The notes: generated by a model not told the origin, from the letters alone. DNA of 64,000 nucleotides from Isoetes taiwanensis (GCA_021234155.1 JAJEKV010000205.1:477501-541500), one strand, 5' to 3'. Shown: positions 42,396 to 52,312, numbered from the stretch's first letter. Translations and numbers: made by a program.

Positions 42396-42968
42396 ACTTA
42401 ACGGTCTAGAAAACGGGTGGGGATAGGCTGGTCAAGAGAGAGGTGGAGGTGTAGGGTTGGAGAGAGAAAATGAGGTGTCAGGGATATTTAAAGAGGAGGG
42501 TCCCTTAGAATATTCTCCTATCATCATTACCCCTATTTATTAGCCCCCCCTTATTAATTGCACCCTATTTAATAGTTATTTAATTATTAAAATATATACT
42601 AAAATTCGTATTATACTTGTAATTTTTCAATTTTCCTAATGGTTTGAGGTGTTAATTATGGATTTGCGCCATTTTTCACCTGGGTCTCCGATTGGCATGA
42701 TTCTTCGACCCATTTTAGGTGAAATTTGATGCAGATGCATAATTTTCACTTCAAATTTACTAGAAGATGAGTTTGACTCACTCAAACCTTCGTCTAACAC
42801 TTAACCTAAATCCTGACCCACTACCTAGGAGAAATTTTTTTTTTTTTTTTTTTTTTTTTCCCCATTTCCGCGGTTCAATGGTGGAATTGTTCATTTCACA
42901 CCTCTATAGGCCTGTTAGACTACTTCATGGTTATGGTCAGTGCTAGTTCTTGGTCAACCAAGAACATT
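42396..42968. other. Leader between primer site and H3-like region
   Basis: No ORF. It contains a T-run (42835-42859; an A-run in the sense strand) and AT-rich DNA (42540-42640). As the first part of the genomic RNA it could hold packaging or translation signals. Confidence 0.4.
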
Positions 42969-42980
42969 GCTCTGATACCA
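42969..42980 (-). promoter_or_regulatory. Primer binding site, initiator tRNA-Met
   Basis: On the minus strand TGGTATCAGAGC lies one base inside the 5' LTR. This is the standard plant primer site complementary to the 3' end of initiator tRNA-Met, and it fixes the sense strand of the element as minus. Confidence 0.95.
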
Positions 42981-42981
42981 T

Positions 42982-44643
42982 TGTGACGCTCCCTGCTAAA
43001 CATACGGCGCCCACCAGATATACTCCGGCGCAGAAATCCCCATCCCGGCCAAGAACCGCATGGGTTCTTCGCCTACCCCCCGCGACTCTCGAGGTAACTC
43101 TCTTAGTGCGGGGAGGGAACACGGTGTCTTGGCGCCCTTCTTCCCTATGGGCTCCTATAACAGCGTAAGCGATAACACGTCAGAACTAGCATAAAACATA
43201 TACAAATACTACCTCGGAGGGTAGTGCATCGCACATAAACCAATGCATAGATGATAATCACAAACCATAAAACAGGAGAGCTCCTACCCCGGCTCAGACT
43301 CGTAAGGAGGGTGACTGGAACGGCTAGGGCCTCAAGATAGAGCCGACCGAAGTCATGGCGATGGCGTAGGGTGGGGCATAGAACAATGGCTAGGGTTGAC
43401 CACTCCATCCGCCCCTCCCGTGCATACTTTGCGGATGGGCTAGATCGGGCTCGACAGACTCTAGCCTTCCTGGATCACGCAATCCCATGGCATCACCCAT
43501 CGGGACTACTCCGTGTTGCATCTCCCTGGGTCCGATGAGGCGTGAAGGGTTGCATCTCCCCTTCCTGTGGTCTAGAGGTGGTGTGGGCGGCTAGAGAATC
43601 GTGTGGCGACACGCGATTCTGCACCCGACCGAACCCCCCAAAACGAGAGCCAAGCCATCACTTGCAGCTCTCGAGAGGCAGGGCAACACCATTGCCCCAG
43701 GAGGTGTCGGACCCATGCTCGGCCCACACGAAGTGACCGACCATAAGCCTAGCCCACTATGGGATCCCCCGGCCCCCACTCGGGCGGGGATCCTCCCTCC
43801 ACTTTCCCTCTAGCCCGTTCTGCAGTCTTTGAGTCATATCATAGCCTCAATAGCCTGGTGGGCTCCTATGCACAGGCCGCAACTAATAGGAACTAAGGGA
43901 TCTACTCTAGGAACATACTACATATGGCCCTAGGTCTCTACCCCCCTTCCCAATACAGGAGGAGCAAACATGATCAACCATCAACATATAATCATCACAT
44001 CATGAGAATAATCATAAGAAGAACATCTTAACCTAATCATACAACCATCTAATAGTTAGGGTTCCTTGATTAGGGTTTAAGATGTTGAATATGGGTTCTA
44101 GGATGGCTCTACTCTAGACACAAAATACTAGCACACCTGGAATGCTAATTCCAGATGGGCTATCACAACTACTACCCTACATACCTGCTCCTGATGCTCT
44201 CCCTCCAGATCCAGGGGCGCCTCCATAGTCGCCGACACACCGCCTTCTTTGTTCCTCCTCCAAGAACGGGTCTACCCTGCTGGGGCTGCTGCACCAGCCT
44301 ATGCCACAACGAACGATGTTCGAAACGGGTTTTCGAACAAGTAGGTGAGTCTCTGGGTGCTAGGGCTGGAAAGAGGTCTAGGGTTAGGGTTTATGCCTAT
44401 ATAAGTTGGGTCCACCTAGGATGCCACGTGGCACCAATCGGGTGAGTCCTGTGTGGCGGTGCCCCAATAGGTTAAGGCCACATGGATAATGGCTTAACCT
44501 ATGGTTGGCTAAGTTATGAGAATAACTTGGCCATGCCCCCTAGTGCCACCCTTATGGTATACAAGGCTATGAATGATAGACTTGTATAGTGACGGATCCA
44601 GGAATATACGTATTTATAGCGTATATCCCCCTGGACCGTCACA
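42982..44643 (-). repeat. 5' LTR of the inner chromovirus
   Basis: About 1662 bp, beginning TGTGACGGTCC at 44643 in the sense strand and ending AGCGTCACA at 42982. Long blocks are identical to the other LTR (for example 43171-43307 against 31732-31868), which points to a recent insertion. Confidence 0.95.
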
Positions 44644-44648
44644 ACGAA
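44644..44648. repeat. Target site duplication of the inner chromovirus, right
   Basis: ACGAA, matching 31535-31539. Confidence 0.85.
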
Positions 44649-45137
44649 CCCTTTCAAATTTGGATTCGTGCAAGGGCATTTCTCACTTGCCCCTTGTGCG
44701 AAAATATAAAAGGGTTTATAGCATATCTCTTGCATGTTTTCTGTATATCTCCAAGAGAACATTGTGTTCTCCATTATTTTTTCACCAACTTCCCCTAGTA
44801 CTGCTTTCATATGCCTGTTCACAATCTTTGGTAGGCAAATCTGATCCATTACTTTGGATAAAAACATGCAGTGAATGACCTTTTTCTTATTTTTTTCTTT
44901 TGCTTCTGTCATATGCATCCTTCCCTGGCAGTCTTTAAATAGTATTCTATTTACCTGACCATTAAGAAGCCAAATCCAATTATTAGTCCAAGAAACTTGA
45001 TTATTCGCATAATTTATCACTATAGTATAGGATGTTGAACCATATGATATGCTGAAGCATGGACAAATGGCATGCTTAGCAAGGGGAATGTTTCTCTTTG
45101 CTTCATAGCTCTTTTTTGTCTTATTTTTAGCTTTCAA
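44649..45137 (-). pseudogene. Penelope-like RT, extreme N-terminal part
   Basis: About 163 codons open from a stop at 45138, without an early ATG; the first ATGs lie in CQGRMHMTEAK. It is basic at the start (KAKNKTKKSYEAKR) and contains MFLSKVMDQICLPKIVNR. It ends with FAQGASEKCPCTNPNLKGF, where the CPC pair precedes the point of the chromovirus insertion. The frame resumes on the other side at 31534. The CxC motif shortly before GHVxT is a recurring feature of this RT group. The start codon may lie upstream in another exon or frame. Confidence 0.65.
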
Positions 45138-45396
45138 CTAATTAGAAAGCTTAGACTGCCCTTTTGGGCCATCACAATGTTGTCCAGATATTGTCCTGCT
45201 CTGCCACAGTCGAATAGCTAGGAAAAAAGCTCGAAACTTACTATATTTATGCAAGATGTTATCAAATCCTTTTCAATATAGCTTCAGTTAAGTAGAGATT
45301 TATAGCTCTATTATTATCATATCCAGGATATTTTAGTATTTTACACAATTATATTTAGTGCAAAATAGAAACCTTTTGGACGGAGGATTCATACCT
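45138..45396. other. Spacer between the two main ORFs of family A
   Basis: A 259-bp AT-rich spacer without an ORF. It could contain an intron, or a signal for making the downstream ORF. Confidence 0.4.
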
Positions 45397-46950
45397 TTAG
45401 TACTTGAGATTTTGTACAACATTGTCTGCTTCAAGATTGCAGCCTTCCTGTTTTGTCTTTGTGACTGAATTTTCAGTGTTGCCGGGTGTGCCAAGATTTT
45501 CTACAGCCGAGTTTTCAGCTGTGCTGGATCCACTTTTTCCAGGGTAAACGGTGATGCGTGGTGGTGTGTAACTTATTTCACATCCCATTGATGATGCTCT
45601 CATCTTTCCTTGCTTTGATCTCTTATTACTGGTATTGCTTGTACCTGCCTCACTTTTGATCATAAACGAAGTCGGTTTTATGCTCTTTTCACAGGTAACA
45701 GCCATCTTGCAGGCTGGGAACTTGATCTTTAGATCCGCCCAGGGATCAGCCGCCAGTTCAAAGGCCATTGCAATTAGCGTATTCCTAAGTTCCAGATATG
45801 ATAGATATGCCATAATGTTGTCTCTTAGTACTGTCTTCAGTACTTTTCTCATAGAAACCATTTGAGCCACAGTGGATAAACCAGGGAATACTTTGTCCAG
45901 GTTATTAAACATAAACCAAATTGCATGGTCCAGCCATGTCATGTTCTCCTTACAACTATTACCTTTAGTTCTTGGTTCACATTCGCACTTAAAATATGGA
46001 CACCAAGTTCTCCAAACCCGTTTCAGGTAAAATGCATCTCTTGTGATAGTCGGGTACGCCATGTGGCCTTTCTGCCTGATGTATATATGCTCATCCTTAT
46101 TGCATTTTTTATCAAAAAACCTGTTATCTATATGCAGCTTGATCTTTTCTTTGTGTATCAATTTCTCCATTTTAAGAGCAGCAGCATGAGCAATCCTTTC
46201 CTGTTCTGGTGTAATATCTCCTAATAATATCCAAGAGCTTCTGCTAATAGGGGCCAAAGCTCCAAAATTCTTTGTTCTCCAAATCCCTTGATTACAATAC
46301 TGGGCATGTCCTTCCACAAGCCTCTCTGGTATAATAGGGAAAGTGAGACAATTGTGTAGTGTAAAGTTAAATTCCTTTTCACCGTCATCATTCCCTGGTA
46401 TATTGCTGTTTTTAAGAGCATCCTTTTCTTCTTCTGACAGTAATGTTTCCCCAAAAGGGTCATCATCTTTTTGCTGCTCATCTCCTTCAATGATTTTCCC
46501 AATCGTTATGTTAGCCACGCATGAGTTTTTTATTTTATTGGCTTTCTCCAGTGCTGGTATAGCATAGAAGAATTGCCCCTTGGCTTTGTCTTCCTCCATT
46601 GTCCAATTATAGATTTTCTCGGGCAGCATTTCATAGACTGATTCCACAATGTTAGCCGCCTCTTCCCATTCATCTCCAATTTTGTTCATTTTGGGGATCA
46701 ATTCCAGCCACTCATTAAAACCCAAATGAGTTACAGCCGACAACTGTTCAGGTGTTCTGAGTGCTTCCTTTTCCAAGATCAGCATATGTATCTTCGGGTT
46801 CTTGATGCAAGTGATAAGAGTTTGTACAGCTCTGTTAGGGCAAACAATTTTGCTGTTACCATATCCCAAAGCTGCTAATTCTTTGTTCCAAGTAGGTGGT
46901 TGAAACTCAATTTCGATCTGAGAATCTTCATTCTCCTGGAAACTTGCCAT
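45397..46950 (-). CDS. 517-codon ORF1 of family A, unknown function
   Basis: Intact from the ATG at 46950 (MASFQENEDSQIEIEFQ) to the stop at 45397. It is hydrophilic, with an ordered N-terminal two thirds (ELAALGYGNSKIVCPNRAVQ, LGFNEWLELIPKMNKIGDEW, FFDKKCNKDEHIYIRQKG) and a Cys cluster CPYFKCECEPRTKGNSC near residue 317. A helical part follows (VAQMVSMRKVLKTVLRDN, LAADPWADLKIKFPACK), then a low-complexity Ser/Thr/Asn tail from about residue 430. I recognise no family. As the first ORF of a retroelement with an RT behind it, a Gag-like structural role is likely but inferred. The lack of stops over 1.5 kb suggests recent activity. Confidence 0.72.
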   Translation of the reverse strand: MASFQENEDSQIEIEFQPPTWNKELAALGYGNSKIVCPNRAVQTLITCIKNPKIHMLILEKEALRTPEQLSAVTHLGFNEWLELIPKMNKIGDEWEEAANIVESVYEMLPEKIYNWTMEEDKAKGQFFYAIPALEKANKIKNSCVANITIGKIIEGDEQQKDDDPFGETLLSEEEKDALKNSNIPGNDDGEKEFNFTLHNCLTFPIIPERLVEGHAQYCNQGIWRTKNFGALAPISRSSWILLGDITPEQERIAHAAALKMEKLIHKEKIKLHIDNRFFDKKCNKDEHIYIRQKGHMAYPTITRDAFYLKRVWRTWCPYFKCECEPRTKGNSCKENMTWLDHAIWFMFNNLDKVFPGLSTVAQMVSMRKVLKTVLRDNIMAYLSYLELRNTLIAMAFELAADPWADLKIKFPACKMAVTCEKSIKPTSFMIKSEAGTSNTSNKRSKQGKMRASSMGCEISYTPPRITVYPGKSGSSTAENSAVENLGTPGNTENSVTKTKQEGCNLEADNVVQNLKY

Positions 46951-47064
46951 TGTTAGCTATTTATATAATAAGATAAAAACTGCTTATGTAGTATGCTCAT
47001 TTCAATCCAAAACGGGTTAGATGTTTCCCTGGTAAAACCAAGGAATTGAAATTTCTAAAAAAAA
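46951..47064 (-). promoter_or_regulatory. Leader of family A internal region
   Basis: It contains a sense-strand T8 tract then AGAAATTTCAATTCCTTGG. The start of the family-B spacer is similar (T8, AGACACTTCAATTCTCTGG at about 17452-17420). Conservation across the two families suggests a functional border. Confidence 0.5.
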
Positions 47065-47686
47065 CCCTGAACAAGCTAACCCAGGCAACAGCCTTATTAG
47101 CCTCCCAGGCTATATCGGTCAATCCCTCTATAGTCTTATCAATCTACAATACAACTGAGCACATTATATGTAGAACATCTAACCAGTGGTACAAAGGTTT
47201 CCTAACCTTGTCTTTTTATTTAGACTGGGCTATTTCTTACCCTTGTTGTCTTGCTATTACCTATTTCTTTACTTGCTTAATGTCTTTAAGCCATGAATAT
47301 GTTTTCCATTACCTCTTCTGTTATAGACCTTCCAGACTTCTAGCCTAGGTCCATTCCTTTTCTAACTTTACTTAGAACACTATTACTCAAGTGTTTAAAC
47401 TTTTTTTATTCCTTTATCACTTTTTTCTACAAAGTATCCAGGGATTCTTTCATATCAGGTCATATTTTTAAGTAATCTATTATTGTGGTACCTGTATACC
47501 CGAATTGCTCAACTATCAATAGGCCATTCTACTGATTTAGTACAGGTTTTTGATAAATCCAGCAGCAAGTTTTCCAACAAACTTTGACTTTTCATATTAC
47601 TCCAACTATTAACAAAACATATTTATCAACATACCTGTGGATAATGCATTTTTGCCTTTACTGTCATACAATATGTTTCAGCCTGC

Positions 47687-47932
47687 TCAAAAAGTTACAG
47701 GAATACATACCCAAGTTTTAATATTACTAGTCATCATAATATGATCAAAAATGATGCTGCCATGTTCCCATGTCACTGAGGTATCAAGGTCATGGTTCAA
47801 ACCATTAAATACATCCGATATACTCTTATATTTATGTTCTTCATATGATTCTTCCCATCCTATTGCGCTAAAACACATCATAACAGCAAGAACGACATAA
47901 TGATAGAAGAAACCCCACGTACCTGCAGCCAA
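47687..47932 (-). CDS. Small ORF with possible membrane segment, family A 5' repeat
   Basis: Open for 81 codons from a TTG. The hydrophobic part is GFFYHYVVLAVMMCFSAIG; the rest equals the ORF at 28335-28589. The upstream CTGCAG/GTACGT could be a splice donor, or CTGCAG an acceptor, so the true exon limits are uncertain. Confidence 0.35.
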   Translation of the reverse strand: MAAGTWGFFYHYVVLAVMMCFSAIGWEESYEEHKYKSISDVFNGLNHDLDTSVTWEHGSIIFDHIMMTSNIKTWVCIPVTF

Positions 47933-48268
47933 TCATGCAAATATTAGCGAGAAATCGGTAATACTGCAAGGGCCAAAAGGTACTTAGTGGGTTTCTTGGC
48001 TCATCGCCCTTCACCCATTATACCTTCTTGCCCTTGATTAGTAAAAGCATTATAGAGATGAGAAAGTAATTATGAAGACAAACATTACATAAATATTTAT
48101 TCAAAACTCTGAATGTTTACCTCCTTGTCTATTTTCATAGACATTATTATGTTCATTATCTGCAAGTATTTTCTTACTGCAGTTATCTGTTTATTTCTTG
48201 CAGATCAAGCTACTCTTCCCTCTTAACTCATCTGAAACCTGAGTATTCAGCAGTACTATGCAAAAATA

Positions 48269-48694
48269 TTATGTAAATACCTGGAAATCATCTTCTTCTG
48301 ATTCAAAGCCTTCTTCGATTTGTGTCTCCGGAACACCATATTCATTTGGGTTATTCCCCCTAGAATACCCACTTGGTTTTCTGTTATAATACCCGCCCTT
48401 TTTGGTATTATAGCTCGAACCTCCGTCAAAGTTTCGTTTACCTTCAAATCCTCGTCCATAGCCTCTCTTATCCATACTTAATAGGTCAAGCCTAACTGAT
48501 TCTACGCAAAAATCAAACTCTCTGTATAACTCCGGCTGTTCTTCTCTAGCATTTTCAGAGTTCTCGCTTTCACTGCTAAGTTCCGGACTTGAGCTCATAC
48601 CCATCTTAATGCCTTGCATTTTCCCGGGTAAAATGGTCCGGGTCTCACCTATCTGCATTAAATTTTGGATGCATGCCAGTACTGGACCTGTCAT
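48269..48694 (-). CDS. Gly/Tyr/Arg-rich ORF, 5' repeat copy
   Basis: 141 codons from an ATG. It is the near-identical twin of the ORF at 28943-29368, with differences such as SSSPEL for SSNPEL, KKGGYYN for KKSGYYN and a conservative change further on. Both copies have stayed open, in line with recent origin or use. See the other copy for composition. Confidence 0.5.
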   Translation of the reverse strand: MTGPVLACIQNLMQIGETRTILPGKMQGIKMGMSSSPELSSESENSENAREEQPELYREFDFCVESVRLDLLSMDKRGYGRGFEGKRNFDGGSSYNTKKGGYYNRKPSGYSRGNNPNEYGVPETQIEEGFESEEDDFQVFT

Positions 48695-48905
48695 ATTATC
48701 TTATGCCAAACGTCCCTTTATCTAAAATTTCAATACTTGGTTAAACCTTGGTCGTCTGCCTATTGCTAGGGCACATGTTTTTAACCTTCTCATGTTTTTA
48801 ACACCCCATTATATGATCCTTATTTCTCATTTTTGATCCTATAGAGCTATTAAACATATGCTTATTTAGATGCTATTTTTGTCTTACATAAAAAAAAAAA
48901 AAAAA

Positions 48906-49118
48906 TTCACAGACGCGTCTGTTTGTTTTCAATCTTTTTCGACGTCTTAAAAAAATTTCACAGACGCTTTCACGTTGTTTTCAGACGCGGAAAATCTTCC
49001 GACAATGGGAATTTTTTTTTTTCAGATTTTTTTTACGTTTTATACGGCAAATATGTGCCGTATCATACAATTCATACATATTCCGTATAAAACGTACAAC
49101 GTATTGAACCTATCCCTG
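48906..49118. promoter_or_regulatory. Subterminal motif cluster, right end of the hAT element
   Basis: CACAGACGCGTCTG, TTCGACGTC, CACAGACGCTTTCACG and TCAGACGCGG motifs mirror the left end. It finishes in the inverted repeat GAACCTATCCCTG. Confidence 0.6.
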
Positions 49119-51081
49119 ATGGTTACTATAAGCCCCTGCTCGTTCAGACTACTAATCAAGTTCTTTTCACATAAGCTAAAGTATAGCAAGTACATGGGCG
49201 TAATGGCCACAAGTGATGAAAACATTTACCATACAAAAGAAGAACAACTTCCTATCGGACAAAGGGAGGAATAGCTTCCCGTCGTGTTGAGCCAAATTCT
49301 TTGCAGTTTCTTGAGTGCTCCATATCCACTTCTAGCGAAATACCAACATAAAAAGTAACAAAGGAATCACAAAGAGAAGAGGGGACCCGTGCACTGCGAC
49401 CAAACAATACTATGTTAGCATGAAAATGGTAACATAGCAAGGGCCAAAAGGTACATTGGGTCCCCTCGGCTTATGGCCGATCACCCTTTGTAACCCTTTG
49501 TCCTTGGTTAGTAAGAGCAAGAAATGAAAATGCAACACAAGAATTGATTTGAATACATTTAAGATCTTGCAAAAGATCATGTGTTTTAAATCAGAAATGT
49601 TAAAGGTGCTTATCACTCGTAAGCTATGCGTCATGATCTGGCTGAGCACCACTTAGCATTCAGTAAAAGATAAACTAATCGTAAAGCAAAATTCTATCAC
49701 CATTTTTGTAAAGTGTCTAGATCAACCAGATATTGTGCAGATCTGCAAGGCTCATTTAAACATTATAAATAGTACCTGATATTCATAATTGTTCATTTCG
49801 AACAGATTGTTCTGAAGGCATTATCCCTTGACTATTCCATATCCAGTTCCGGTCTTCTTGTTATGCTGGACGTTTGCTCACTCCAACAAATTTCTTTGCA
49901 GAACATTTAGTCCTTGGGATTTTCCTATTTGGAAATCGGCACATTATGACACATGAAGCAGCTCAGCCTTTTGCACAAATGAAGCCTCTCATATCAAATG
50001 AAGCAGCGGAGCCTTATGCAATCGGCATTATTCTTAACCATGGAAGATTAGAGTACCCCAAATGGAAGCCAGATGCATTTCTAGCAGAGGCCATGGCGGG
50101 AATGGTGGCAAACCAGATAGAATGCGAGCAAGAGGAACACTCTAGATATTCGAATCAATGAGATAAAATGAAGAATATTATAAAACCTGTTTCCAGCAGC
50201 CTGAATACCATGTAATAGTCGAAGCATCTTGTAAAGCCACGGTTCTGATCCATGAACCTTTCAGCTTGTGAGACATAGATACTGCTTGCTGTGTACATTC
50301 TTACTAAAGCATCTCCATCAGATACAAGGAAATGGAGTATAAGAAAAACCTTGGCATATGGTTAAGCATGAATCGGATTCATGGAGAATAGAATAGCGCC
50401 AAAAGGAGGCGGCTGTGCTAGGTCAGATAAATATTTTAGGGCAACGAAACAATTTAGGGCAACAATCGTAAGTGATAGTAAGCTGCTGCTGATATCCTAC
50501 ACCATAATCAGCCATCGGGTATTTTACCCTTGATCATCATTCAAAAGATTAATAAAATACCTTGTATTTGGAAAACCAACCTTTCCAAAGTAATAAACCC
50601 ATCTTCAAATGATTTCTCCATCTTTTTGCATCCTGCATTGCATATAAAATGTAACTATGTTGAGCATCCGTGTTATGGCTTCCATATGCCATGAAAGTGA
50701 AAAGCCAAAATATGGCAACCATGCATGCATGCATATTCAAGATACATGGAGCTAAAAGGATGGCAACGAAGCCCTCTTCAAGTAATTAATGCATGTGAAT
50801 CCTATTTATGTAGGATCCCTTTATGCCATATCTAACGTGAGAAGAGTGGTTAGAGTGCATGCAAGCAATAAAAGGCAAAAGCCACCACTTGGCAACCATG
50901 TATTTCACAAGGATATGTAAATTAAATAGGGATAGAAAGTGTAAAGTATGCATGAATATTCAATGGAGAAAGTATGAGAGATATTTTCAAACATGAAATC
51001 CATGATGTTTCTAAGGTAAAAGGGCATGCCCCACTAGTAAAATAGATGCCCCATTGACTATTTTATGACATGTTCATAATT
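49119..51081 (-). repeat. Family B unit 4, second part
   Basis: Continues unit 4 from the hAT target duplication to the end of the 2.4-kb repeat module. It is followed by the A20 tract that closes the array. Several short differences from units 1-3 are concentrated at 49250-49400. Confidence 0.92.
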
Positions 51082-51101
51082 AAAAAAAAAAAAAAAAAAA
51101 A

Positions 51102-52163
51102 CCCCACTAGTTTATCAAATTCTTAGTAAAAAATCTTGCTTTTAACTATGTTCGAGAGCAGTGTGTTGTGAATAGTTTGATATCTAGAGGGATTGATCCA
51201 TTGTGCTGGTTCCGTGGAGTATTAGTATTAATCTTTTGGTTTTACAACCTTTTTTTCCAATATTCACTCTTTTACCTTATTTTGTTGGTTGCCTTTTGCA
51301 TTGAATGCCAGTGGAATTAAGCTGCATATATGGTCCCAAAATTTGTGTTTCTGTGCCAATTGGCTCTCCATCATTGCTAGATTGTATAGAATGAAGAGTG
51401 GATCATGGTATATAAAGTGCTCCCATCATATAAATACAAAAAAATCCACTTTTTGGTAACTTCGCCACTGAGAAAGGCCCTCCGTCTAGCACGGACTGGC
51501 AAAGTGTCCTATCAAAGAACATCGAGGTGTCATTGGCACAGTCCTCATCTGGGACATCCTATATTGCGGAAGGGCATCTACGTGTTAACACACATCAAGG
51601 ACTTAGATTTCATCATCCAATCCGAGAGCTGAGATTTTATCTTAGGTATCAGAATTCCGTGGCAAAACAAGGCACACCTTTTTCCTCTTTTCTTTTTTGC
51701 TAAAAGGTGATCCTTTCATAAAAAGGCCATGGCCTTCTCACATTTGACTAGCTTTACAAATGACTTATGGAGGAGCAAAGACATAGCTAACTTTATTATA
51801 TCTTTTGACATGTAATTTGCGATGACTAACAAACGAAACAAAGTCTTGCAGCCGCGAGATGGTAACCATAAGGTTGCCAAATTATGTGCTTACTATGATT
51901 TTGGCAATGGTTAGGCGGAAAAGGGGGATGGGTTTTATTTTTGTTTAATAGAAGCCATGGTTTAAGGATGGAGTGCATCGCCATGTGTTGCTGGGCATGG
52001 AGGCCACAGCAGTGGCACTCCTTTGCTGGAAGGAAGCCAGAATAGGTCGTACTATCTCGGAATTGCAGGATCCCACCAAGTCCAGCGACCAGATGCTACC
52101 AGGTCGGAATTGCAGGATGAATTAGGGCGGGGATGAGGAAGCGAAGAAAGCATAAGAACAGGG
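51102..52163. other. Intergenic, no gene seen
   Basis: Unique sequence. The plus-strand frame at 51405-51632 has no recognisable motif. Confidence 0.4.
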
Positions 52164-52224
52164 TTGGGATTTCCAGAAGAACAGATGGCCTTGGGATTTT
52201 TCGTTGCTTGTTCATCTGCCTTTA

Positions 52225-52312
52225 ATTCCTTGTTTCCTTTGATCCGTAGTGCCTTGTTTCCTTTGATCCTTGTTTCCTTCGATCTGTGGTTCCTTGTTTC
52301 CTTTGATCGGAG
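52225..52312. repeat. Minisatellite of CTTGTTTCCTTTGATC units
   Basis: Four to five imperfect copies of a unit of about 17-28 bp (CCTTGTTTCCTTTGATCC / CCTTCGATCTGTGGTT). It creates repeat-like peptides in both strands (IEGNKDQRKQG). Confidence 0.8.

Larger units (their letters stand above)
31540..44643 (-). mobile_element. H3-encoding Ty3/gypsy chromovirus (13.1 kb, complete outline)
   Basis: Both LTRs, a 5-bp target duplication (ACGAA), a primer site complementary to initiator tRNA-Met (42980-42969) and a polypurine tract (33206-33195) are present. The sense strand is minus. From 5' to 3': LTR, primer site, histone H3-like region (42395-41301), two tandem stem-loops, unknown ORFs (40589-39447), gag (38798-37703), protease (37380-37069), RT (36794-36159), RNase H and integrase (36158-34736), chromodomain (34309-34049), polypurine tract, LTR. 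At 13 kb it is long for a chromovirus, mostly because of 3-4 kb between LTR and gag. Most ORFs have frame breaks, some of which may be sequence errors. Confidence 0.92.
27719..48889 (-). mobile_element. Family A Penelope-like retroelement with LTR-like repeats
   Basis: Two direct repeats (27719-29579 and 47065-48889) flank an interior. On the minus strand the interior encodes a 517-codon ORF (46950-45397), then a reverse-transcriptase ORF in pieces (45137-44649, 31534-31057, 31060-29780). A 13.1-kb chromovirus interrupts the RT. Without it the element is about 8.1 kb. Every module is bordered by an A-run on the plus strand. Direct terminal repeats in a head-to-tail layout recall the pseudo-LTRs of Penelope-like elements. 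No GIY-YIG endonuclease is visible, since the RT ORF ends about 85 codons after the YDKR-like thumb motif. Insertion was into an A-rich site of the hAT element. Confidence 0.7.
47065..48889 (-). repeat. Family A LTR-like repeat, 5' copy
   Basis: 1825 bp, nearly identical to 27719-29579. It is followed by an A16 tract (48890-48905), then the right end of the hAT element. Confidence 0.92.
23887..49118. mobile_element. hAT-type DNA transposon carrying nested retroelements
   Basis: The ends are inverted repeats sharing CAGGGATAGGTTC, then ATACGT after one mismatch. The flanks are ATGGTTAA (23879-23886) and ATGGTTAC (49119-49126), an 8-bp target duplication with one mismatch; intact family-B copies carry ATGGTTAC at this site. 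Subterminal regions on both sides are rich in CAGACGC, TTCGACGTC and TTTCACAGACGC motifs. Length, TSD and TIR indicate the hAT superfamily. Without the inserted family-A element its own DNA is about 4.0 kb. No transposase domain is evident; the left part may include captured gene sequence. Confidence 0.85.
14428..51101 (-). mobile_element. Family B retroelement array (outer layer of the nest)
   Basis: The array starts after a 19-nt A-tract (14428-14446) and ends in a 20-nt A-tract (51082-51101). Each unit is about 3.0 kb and has two modules in head-to-tail order: a 2.4-kb repeat (for example 14447-16855) and a 0.6-kb spacer (16856-17452), each bordered by an A-tract on the plus strand. The order is repeat-spacer three times, then a final repeat, as in tandem LTR-internal-LTR arrays. 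The last repeat is split by the hAT element at 23887-49118 and resumes at 49119. I infer the sense strand is minus, from similarity in module order and short blocks to family A. No RT is encoded, so it would be non-autonomous. Confidence 0.65.

Noticed and set aside
14447-51081. CRISPR array or satellite DNA interpretation of the 3-kb repeats
   Set aside because: The unit is far too long for CRISPR, and the modular repeat-spacer order with A-tract borders and similarity to an RT-bearing family fits a retroelement better than a satellite.
14428-51101. CCCC on both sides of the A-tracts as a target duplication of family B
   Set aside because: Four C residues next to homopolymers is too little to count as a target duplication.
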